Both the position numbers and the translations under genes were made by a program. A stretch of 38,111 nt of DNA, taken from the NCBI GenBank assembly GCA_016296185.1, contig JAEDJT010000010.1, positions 1-38,111 on the forward strand. Reading direction: 5' to 3'. The notes under the pieces were generated by a model that saw only the letters and a program-made list of their open reading frames with translations, was not told the origin of the DNA and did not search any database. Shown here piece by piece: positions 32,330 to 38,111 of the stretch. Position 1 is the stretch's first letter, and every line of letters starts with the position of its first letter. This DNA is from Bacilli bacterium. GTDB lineage: Bacteria > Bacillota_I > Bacilli_A > RF39 > UBA660.

Positions 32330-32893
32330 ATGCAATATCCCAATAATATAAAGAAAACATTTACTAAGCTAAACGTATCTCATAGTAACAGAGGTATGAA
32401 CTTAGAAAATGCAATTAATCAAACTAACGATTACTATTTAAGAGAAGATAAAGCATTAATATATAAGAAACCCACTCCAATAGGTATTGCAGAAGTTTCT
32501 TATAATAATCACAAAAAAATAATTGAAAAAGCTTATTTTAAAGAACAATCAACTTTAGATTATAATGGTTTATATAAAGGTAAATATATTGATTTTGATG
32601 CTAAAGAAACATTAAATAAAACATCTTTCCCTTTATCTAATATCCATGAGCATCAAACATCACATATAAGAAATGTTATAAAACATGGTGGAATTGCTTT
32701 TCTTATTATTAGAATGAATAATATAAACTACCTGTTTCCAGGAGAAGCTTATATAAATTACATTGATAATAATGATAGAAAATCAATAGAATATAAATAT
32801 ATTGAAGAACAATCAATAATAATAAAAGAAGCATACCAACCTGTTTTAGATTATCTAAAAGCAGTTGATCAAATATATTTTAAAGGAGAATAA
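32330..32893 (+). CDS. recU: Holliday junction resolvase RecU
   Basis: Cuts Holliday junctions during recombination in Firmicutes. The 187-residue protein shows the RecU landmarks: RGMNLENAINQTNDYY near the N-terminus, then GLYKGKYIDFDAKET with the metal-binding Asp/Glu and Lys of the restriction-enzyme-like fold. SNIHEHQTSHIRNVIKHGGI and the PGEAYINYI tail follow. AAGGTG lies 7 nt before the ATG. Three bases separate its stop from the ponA start, the standard recU-ponA operon. Confidence 0.95.
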   Translation: MQYPNNIKKTFTKLNVSHSNRGMNLENAINQTNDYYLREDKALIYKKPTPIGIAEVSYNNHKKIIEKAYFKEQSTLDYNGLYKGKYIDFDAKETLNKTSFPLSNIHEHQTSHIRNVIKHGGIAFLIIRMNNINYLFPGEAYINYIDNNDRKSIEYKYIEEQSIIIKEAYQPVLDYLKAVDQIYFKGE

Positions 32894-32896
32894 AAT

Positions 32897-35584
32897 ATGG
32901 CTGAAGAAAAAAAGAAAAAAAATAGCAATATGATAGCTATTAAGAAAGACAAAAACAAAAAAGCGTTATTAAGTAAACACATAACGTTAGAAAAGGTTCC
33001 AAAAACAGATAAACCAATTAAGAAAAGAAAAACTAAAAAAGGAGTAATAATAAATTTTATATTATCATTCCTAATGATAATTGGTATTAGTTCAATGTTA
33101 GCTATCTTAGCTTTCTGTGTATATATAGTATCATCTGCACCAGAATTTGATACAGATAAACTATATAATAAAGAAGCAACAATAATATATGATAAAAACG
33201 GAAATGAAATAACTCGTATTGGTTCAGAACAAAGAGAACTAGTTTCATATGAAGATTTACCAGAAGTATTAATTGATGCAATAGTAGCTACAGAAGATTC
33301 AAGATTCTTCCAACATAATGGATTCGACGTTGTTCGTTTCGTTAAAGCATCAATTGGACAAGTTGCAGGACAAGATGGAGCCGGTGGTGCTTCAACATTA
33401 ACAATGCAAGTTGCAAAAAATACATTCTCTCGTGGTGAAGATGGAACAATTGAATCAACTGGTATTAAAGGTATTATTCGTAAGTTCACAGATATCTATA
33501 TGTCAATCTTCATGATAGAAAAGAATTATAGTAAAGAAGAAATTATAGAATTCTATGTTAACTCCCCTTACCTAGGATGTAATACATATGGTGTTGAACA
33601 AGCTTCACAAAAATATTTTGGTAAGTCAGTAAGAGATTTATCATTACCAGAAGCATCATTATTAGCAGGTATATTTAATGCTCCATCATCATATAATCCA
33701 TTCTATAGTACTAAACTTGCTACTGAAAGACGTGCAACAGTACTTAACTTAATGGTAAGACACGAATATATAACACAAGAACAAGCTGATGATGCTAATA
33801 ATATTTCAGTACCATCAATTACAGTAGAACAAACTGCAGCAACATTAAATAAATATCAATCTTATATCGATGTAGTTGTAGATGAAGTAATAGAAACAAC
33901 AGGATATAATCCTTACAATACTCCAATGCTTATTTATACAGAAATGGATCCAGAAATAATGGATGTAATGGTTGCATTAAATGATGGTTCATTAGGATAT
34001 CAATGGCAAAAGAGTTATATGAAAACAGATTTCATCCAATTCGGATGTGCAATAACAGATGTTAACAGTGGTGCATTAATAGCAGTTAACGGTGGTAGAA
34101 ATCAAACAGTAGAACGTGGATATAACAGAGCTACTGATATGAAAACACAACCAGGATCAACAGCAAAACCAATATTTGCTTATGGCCCATTCCTAGAATA
34201 TAACAATGGTAATACTGGTACATTATTCTACGATAACAAAATGACATATACAAACGGTCAAACATTAACAAACGCAGATAATACTTACTTAGGTGCTATG
34301 ACAATGAGACAAGCACTTGTTAAATCAAGAAATATTCCTGCAGTACAAGCATTCCAACAAGTTGATAAAACAAAAATTGCTGAATTCGTACATAATTTAG
34401 GAATAGATTATGGTAAAGACTTATACGAATCATATGCTATCGGTGGTGGTTTACAAGTAAGTCCATTAGATATGGCAGCAGCTTACGGAGCATTTGCTCG
34501 TGGAGGTTACTATATCGAACCATATTCAATTAATAAAATAATTTACTTAGAAACAGATGAAACATACGAACATAAAGTAGAAAAAGTTCAAGTAATGAGT
34601 GAAGAAACAGCTTACATGATAAATGATATGTTAGTAACAGCTACTAAAGAAGGTGTTGGTGGAAACATTAATGTAAGTGGAACTGATATAGCATCAAAAA
34701 CTGGTACATCTACTTATGATTCAAAAGCATTAAAATATTACAATGTTCCAGATAGTGCATCAGCAGATAACTGGGTTATTACCTACTCTCCAGATTATGT
34801 TATATCATTCTGGTATGGTGTTGATGAATTATCACATGATACTTATACAGACTCGATAAGAGCAGCAATTGAAAGAAAGAAAATTTCAGCATTAATTGCT
34901 AATAAGATTTATAAAAAGAATAGTAAATTTCATGTACCTAGTGGAATAGTTTCAGCTCAATATGAGCGTGAAACTAATCCATCTGAGTTACCATCAGAAC
35001 ATACTCCTGGTGACTTAATATCTACAGAGGTTTTTAAGAAGGGGACAGAGCCAAGTGAGGTATCAAGCAGATTTAGTAATTTAGAAAATCCAACTAAAGG
35101 AGAAGCATCAGTTTCAGGACAAGTAATAAACTTATCTTGGAATGAAATCAAAACTCCAAACGCAATTAATCCAAGTTATTTAACAAGTTATTTTAATGAA
35201 TACTATGGACAATTTGCAGAAATGTATTTACAAAAAAGAAATGAATACAATGCTAATTACATTGGTTCAGTTACATATGATGTATACCTAACTACTCCAG
35301 GTGGAGATCAATTCTTAGGTACAACAACAAATCCATATTATAAATATACTGCTCCAGCTGGAGGAAATTATACTTTCAAAGTAAAAGCAGCATATACAAT
35401 ATTTAAAGCTAATGCAAGTTCAGGATTAACAATAACTGCAACAGTTAAAGAACAAGCACCTGAACCAAGTACTACTCCAGGAGCTCCTGGGCAAGGAAAT
35501 CAACAAGGAAGTAATCCAGGATCTCAACAAGGAAGTAATCCAGGAACTAATTCTGGTACAAATCAAAAACCAGCTGGTGCTTAA
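32897..35584 (+). CDS. ponA: Class A penicillin-binding protein (PBP1)
   Basis: Bifunctional cell-wall synthase. The 895-residue protein has a basic cytosolic start, a membrane helix (about 52-78), a glycosyltransferase 51 domain with catalytic Glu133 (ATEDSRFFQHNG) and GGASTLTMQVAKN (163-175), and a transpeptidase domain with STAK (421-424), SRN (477-479) and KTGTS (601-605). A fibronectin type III-like domain (about 705-855) and a Gly/Gln/Ser/Pro-rich tail follow. The tail contains a 21-bp tandem repeat coding QQGSNPG. Its AAAGGAG ribosome binding site is inside the end of recU. GpsB and this protein are likely partners. It converges on nth. Confidence 0.97.
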   Translation: MAEEKKKKNSNMIAIKKDKNKKALLSKHITLEKVPKTDKPIKKRKTKKGVIINFILSFLMIIGISSMLAILAFCVYIVSSAPEFDTDKLYNKEATIIYDKNGNEITRIGSEQRELVSYEDLPEVLIDAIVATEDSRFFQHNGFDVVRFVKASIGQVAGQDGAGGASTLTMQVAKNTFSRGEDGTIESTGIKGIIRKFTDIYMSIFMIEKNYSKEEIIEFYVNSPYLGCNTYGVEQASQKYFGKSVRDLSLPEASLLAGIFNAPSSYNPFYSTKLATERRATVLNLMVRHEYITQEQADDANNISVPSITVEQTAATLNKYQSYIDVVVDEVIETTGYNPYNTPMLIYTEMDPEIMDVMVALNDGSLGYQWQKSYMKTDFIQFGCAITDVNSGALIAVNGGRNQTVERGYNRATDMKTQPGSTAKPIFAYGPFLEYNNGNTGTLFYDNKMTYTNGQTLTNADNTYLGAMTMRQALVKSRNIPAVQAFQQVDKTKIAEFVHNLGIDYGKDLYESYAIGGGLQVSPLDMAAAYGAFARGGYYIEPYSINKIIYLETDETYEHKVEKVQVMSEETAYMINDMLVTATKEGVGGNINVSGTDIASKTGTSTYDSKALKYYNVPDSASADNWVITYSPDYVISFWYGVDELSHDTYTDSIRAAIERKKISALIANKIYKKNSKFHVPSGIVSAQYERETNPSELPSEHTPGDLISTEVFKKGTEPSEVSSRFSNLENPTKGEASVSGQVINLSWNEIKTPNAINPSYLTSYFNEYYGQFAEMYLQKRNEYNANYIGSVTYDVYLTTPGGDQFLGTTTNPYYKYTAPAGGNYTFKVKAAYTIFKANASSGLTITATVKEQAPEPSTTPGAPGQGNQQGSNPGSQQGSNPGTNSGTNQKPAGA
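35501..35545 (+). repeat. Short tandem repeat in the ponA tail
   Basis: The 21-bp unit CAACAAGGAAGTAATCCAGG plus A occurs at 35501-35521 and 35525-35545 (period 24 bp) and codes QQGSNPG twice. It lengthens the disordered extracellular tail and is a likely site of copy-number variation. Confidence 0.75.
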
Positions 35585-35596
35585 TTACTAAATTAT

Positions 35597-35614
35597 GTAT
35601 CACCCCTGTGATAC
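35597..35614. repeat. Small perfect hairpin between ponA and its terminator
   Basis: GTATCAC (35597-35603), CCCT loop, GTGATAC (35608-35614). It is more GC-rich than its surroundings and not followed by a T-run, so it is not itself an intrinsic terminator; it could protect the 3' end of the ponA transcript. Confidence 0.5.
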
Positions 35615-35632
35615 CGCGATACTAGAACAAAT

Positions 35633-35670
35633 AAAAAGAAGATTTAGAGTTTTCCTAAATCTTCTTTTTT
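35633..35670. terminator. Bidirectional terminator between ponA and nth
   Basis: A 15-bp perfect stem, AAAAAGAAGATTTAG (35633-35647) against CTAAATCTTCTTTTT (35655-35669), with A-run and T-run on the outer sides. It serves both convergent genes; the nth stop lies at its edge. Confidence 0.93.
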
Positions 35671-36286
35671 ATTTTTTATCTTTACTAGTGCAATCATTAT
35701 AAAAAGGACATTTACCACATTCAGGTTTTACAGCCTTACAGATATATCTACCAAACAATACCATTTGATGATGACTTCTACTCCATTTATCTTTTGGTAT
35801 TTTTTTCATAAGTTTCTTTTCTACAGTTAATACACTATCATTCTTATAAGCAAGCTTTAACCTTTTACTAACTCTTTCAACATGAGTATCAACTGCTATA
35901 GCAGGAACATCAAATAAGTTAGATAAAACAACATTAGTAGTCTTTCTACCAACTCCAGGTAATGTTTCCAAATATTCTCTATTATTAGGTACAATACCAT
36001 CGTAATCATTGACAAGTTTTTTAGCTATTTCTAGCATATATTCACTCTTCTTTGAAAAAGAACCCAAAGGTCTAATAATCATTTCTATATCAGCCTTATT
36101 TGCCTTAGAAAGACTATATATATCATACTTATTAAATAAAATACTAGTAACCTCATTAACTCTTTTATCAGTACATTGAGCAGATAGCATAGTAGCAATT
36201 AATAATTCATAATCCTTATTATAATTTAGCTCACATTTAGGATTAGGAAATACTAAATCTAATTTATTATTAAAATCTTTAATCAT
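35669..36286 (-). CDS. nth: Endonuclease III (DNA glycosylase/AP lyase)
   Basis: Removes oxidised pyrimidines in base excision repair. The protein has 205 residues, a normal length. The helix-hairpin-helix with catalytic Lys and Asp reads ETLPGVGRKTTNVVLSN followed by AIAVDTHVERVSKRL. The [4Fe-4S] cluster motif C-x6-C-x2-C-x5-C is CKAVKPECGKCPFYNDC. The ATG at 36286 overlaps the dnaD stop by one base (TAATG), which suggests translational coupling. A TTG at 36301 is a weaker option. The order dnaD-nth is conserved in Bacilli. Confidence 0.95.
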   Translation of the reverse strand: MIKDFNNKLDLVFPNPKCELNYNKDYELLIATMLSAQCTDKRVNEVTSILFNKYDIYSLSKANKADIEMIIRPLGSFSKKSEYMLEIAKKLVNDYDGIVPNNREYLETLPGVGRKTTNVVLSNLFDVPAIAVDTHVERVSKRLKLAYKNDSVLTVEKKLMKKIPKDKWSRSHHQMVLFGRYICKAVKPECGKCPFYNDCTSKDKK

Positions 36287-36945
36287 TAAGTATCCAACCA
36301 ATCAAAATCTAGTATCTTTTCTTCCTTATCCAATATCTCTTTATCCTTATTAACTTTTTCTCTTCTATTCTTTAAATGCTTATCTACATCATTCATATTT
36401 TTAAAGCCTTTTTTCTCCCACTCATAAATAATTTTATCAATATACCTAAAGTTATTAACTCCATTATAAACTGCTTCTCTAAGAGCTCCTAAAATAAGTT
36501 CTTCACTAGTTCCAGAATCTAACCAACCATTAATTAATTGTAATTCCATAGGAGATAAAGTTCTACCTAATTCAACTTCAAAAGATTTAAATATATCAGT
36601 TTTAACTTCTTCAACTTTATCAACTTCCACAGTTTCACCAATTAAACCATAAATATTATCTAATCTAACTACTTCATGATTACGTTTTAAATCATCTTTA
36701 ACATTTTCTAAAGTTACAAAACCTTTCATCATTAAATTATTAAAAGCTTCCATAACATCTTCTAAAGGTAATCCTAACATATTAGATATCTCTTCTAAAG
36801 AGAAGTCACTATCTAAATCATTAGCAAAATAAACAAGTACTAAAAATTCATTTAAACTCAAACAATTAGCAACAGCTACACGAATAACATATTCATTTAT
36901 AACTAAATTCTTAGAAGATAAAATTTCCTTTATTCGATCTTTCAT
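36286..36945 (-). CDS. dnaD: DNA replication initiation protein DnaD
   Basis: Primosome protein that helps load the helicase at origins and restart sites. It has 219 residues: an N-terminal winged-helix domain (LSLNEFLVLVYFANDLDSDF, LEEISNMLGLPLEDVMEAFN), a linker, and the DnaD/DnaB-like C-terminal domain (IFKSFEVELGRTLSPMELQL, LGALREAVYNGVNNFRYIDK). The lysine-rich tail is typical. The ribosome binding site (GGGAGAGGTGG) lies inside the end of cca, which overlaps dnaD by 35 bp. A coupled cca-dnaD-nth operon is likely. Confidence 0.95.
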   Translation of the reverse strand: MKDRIKEILSSKNLVINEYVIRVAVANCLSLNEFLVLVYFANDLDSDFSLEEISNMLGLPLEDVMEAFNNLMMKGFVTLENVKDDLKRNHEVVRLDNIYGLIGETVEVDKVEEVKTDIFKSFEVELGRTLSPMELQLINGWLDSGTSEELILGALREAVYNGVNNFRYIDKIIYEWEKKGFKNMNDVDKHLKNRREKVNKDKEILDKEEKILDFDWLDT

Positions 36946-38035
36946 CTAACCACCTCTCCCTATTATCATTAATATAATTCTTAATAACTTCATTATCATT
37001 ATCTAACTTATTATCAAGAATTAAAACTTTTAAATCATCATATACATCTCTAATAATTTTACTAGGTTCTATATCTAAAATACTACATATTTCTTCACTA
37101 CTAATATTAATATCTTTAATAGATTGAATTTTCATTTTAGCATTCATATCAGTAATATCTTTAATTCTTAAACCTAATATATTACCAGCAACTAAAGAAG
37201 CATATAAACCATATTCAAATAGAATATCATTATCTATATCTCCATAAGCAACAATCTTCTTTATATTACTTATTAATTCTTTTTCTTCTTTAGTAAATGG
37301 ATAATCTTTTTTAATAACTAACTGACTATACATTCCACATATATCAGTAACATTAACTATTTTATCATATTCAATTCCTAAATACTCTAAAAATCCTAAT
37401 CTTCTTAAATAATCTAATCCTCTTATAGCATTTTTATTAACTAATATTTTAGTTAATTCTTCTTTGATTCTTTCTAAAGACAATCTTTCTAATAAATTAG
37501 CATTCTTTTTTAAAGTATCATATAAAGATTCTTCTATTCTAAAATCTAATACAGTAGCAAATCTTATAGCTCTTAACATACGTAAAGGATCTTCTTGAAT
37601 TCTCTCTTCAGGATTACCAACACATCTAATAACTTTATCTATAATATCTTTTCTACCATTAAATGCATCAATAATAACGTCATTTTCATTCATACATAAA
37701 GTATTCATAGTAAAATCTCTTCTATCTAAGTCATCCATTAAATTATCTACATATTCAATTTCAACTTGTCTTCTATCATCATTATATTTAACATCTCTTC
37801 TATAAGTAGTTATATCTATATTATATTTATCAGATATCATCTTAACATTTCCATAATAATCACTATGAGCTAAGTAATTACCAAAAATATTTAATATATC
37901 TTTTACTCTAGCATTAGTACAAATATCAACATCATGAGATTCTATACCTAATACAAAATCTCTAACATATCCACCAACAATATAAGCTTCAAAACCTTTT
38001 TCTTCTATTTTTCTTAATACTTCTTTTGCTTCCAT
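36911..38035 (-). CDS. cca: CCA tRNA nucleotidyltransferase
   Basis: Adds or repairs the 3' CCA end of tRNAs. From the ATG at 38035 it has 374 residues. The head domain shows YIVGGYVRDFVLG and the catalytic HDVDICTNA-type DxD, then RRDFTMNTLC. The neck has DPLRMLRAIRFATVLDF, typical of class II enzymes, followed by a helical body. The C-terminal half has diverged. The start is chosen because AGGAGT (38043-38048) is 7 nt upstream; a start at 38080 would begin upstream of the promoter. It heads the cca-dnaD-nth unit; in Bacillus cca lies in another replication-linked cluster. Confidence 0.94.
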   Translation of the reverse strand: MEAKEVLRKIEEKGFEAYIVGGYVRDFVLGIESHDVDICTNARVKDILNIFGNYLAHSDYYGNVKMISDKYNIDITTYRRDVKYNDDRRQVEIEYVDNLMDDLDRRDFTMNTLCMNENDVIIDAFNGRKDIIDKVIRCVGNPEERIQEDPLRMLRAIRFATVLDFRIEESLYDTLKKNANLLERLSLERIKEELTKILVNKNAIRGLDYLRRLGFLEYLGIEYDKIVNVTDICGMYSQLVIKKDYPFTKEEKELISNIKKIVAYGDIDNDILFEYGLYASLVAGNILGLRIKDITDMNAKMKIQSIKDINISSEEICSILDIEPSKIIRDVYDDLKVLILDNKLDNDNEVIKNYINDNRERWLDERSNKGNFIF

Positions 38036-38054
38036 ATTCTTAACTCCTATATAA

Positions 38055-38063
38055 ATTATAACA
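38055..38063 (-). promoter_or_regulatory. Extended -10 promoter of cca-dnaD-nth
   Basis: TGTTATAAT on the minus strand, 19 nt before the ATG; the leader would begin almost at the ribosome binding site. Confidence 0.6.
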
Positions 38064-38111
38064 CGTATAATGTTGAACATAAAGATTTCAAGTTTAAAAA
38101 TTTGATTTCTT

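Noticed and set aside
32869..33489. Minus-strand frame of 206 residues across the start of ponA
   Set aside because: It is the antisense of the well-supported ponA glycosyltransferase region and has no recognisable protein features.
1..38111. CRISPR array, tRNA genes or prophage
   Set aside because: No regularly spaced direct repeats, no tRNA-like cloverleaf and no phage structural genes were seen.
1..38111. TGA read as tryptophan (code 4)
   Set aside because: All long frames are intact under the standard code and the tryptophan codons checked are TGG; TGA is simply absent.

Overview
The window is a stretch of AT-rich chromosome from a Gram-positive bacterium of the class Bacilli. The evidence is a PolC-type replicative polymerase beside a short DnaE, DnaD, RecU, GpsB, RodZ, RNase J, RNase Y, a class B RNase P RNA, and several gene orders known from Bacillus. 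The very high A+T content, short intergenic spaces and some unusual protein architectures suggest a reduced-genome, host-associated lineage near Erysipelotrichales, Mollicutes or RF39. That placement is inference. Of the 29 coding sequences whose stop I can read, 21 end in TAA, 8 in TAG and none in TGA.

Region 1 (1-1414): an intact IS3-family (IS150-like) insertion sequence with orfA, orfB and an A7 frameshift site. It lies between the arms of a split inverted repeat that looks like a bidirectional terminator. Region 2 (1415-10250): a dnaE-polC operon that couples two replicative polymerases. The PolC is very large (1949 residues) and carries several extra segments, one of which looks like a winged helix. 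Region 3 (10258-14930): a transglutaminase-like protein, rpmB (L28), rpoZ (omega), and a set of surface-type genes: a lone type IV prepilin-like protein, a Cys/His-rich CotD-like protein, a DUF5305-like membrane protein and a protein with a SipW-type signal peptide. Region 4 (14940-18720): ftsY-ylxM, tmk and ffh, the protein-targeting (SRP) genes plus a divergent thymidylate kinase. Region 5 (18742-27280): RNase J and a VanY-type carboxypeptidase on the plus strand, then a 1867-residue cell-wall-anchored adhesin on the minus strand. Region 6 (27309-31321): rodZ-pgsA-recA-rny, an order close to that of Bacillus. Region 7 (31353-38063): a 34-codon small ORF, gpsB and rnpB diverge from recU-ponA, and cca-dnaD-nth converges on ponA. 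This resembles the gpsB-rnpB and recU-ponA/dnaD-nth neighbourhoods of Bacillus and Staphylococcus.

Functionally the window joins chromosome replication and repair (PolC, DnaE, DnaD, RecA, RecU, Nth), RNA processing and decay (RNase J, RNase Y, RNase P, Cca), protein targeting (Ffh, FtsY), cell-wall growth (PBP1, GpsB, RodZ, VanY) and surface proteins. Two regulatory habits recur. Many genes start from extended -10 promoters (TGnTATAAT) only 15-31 nt before the start codon, with little or no recognisable -35 box. Most transcription units end in a strong hairpin that overlaps the stop codon. LexA-box-like sequences lie upstream of both recA and dnaE-polC.
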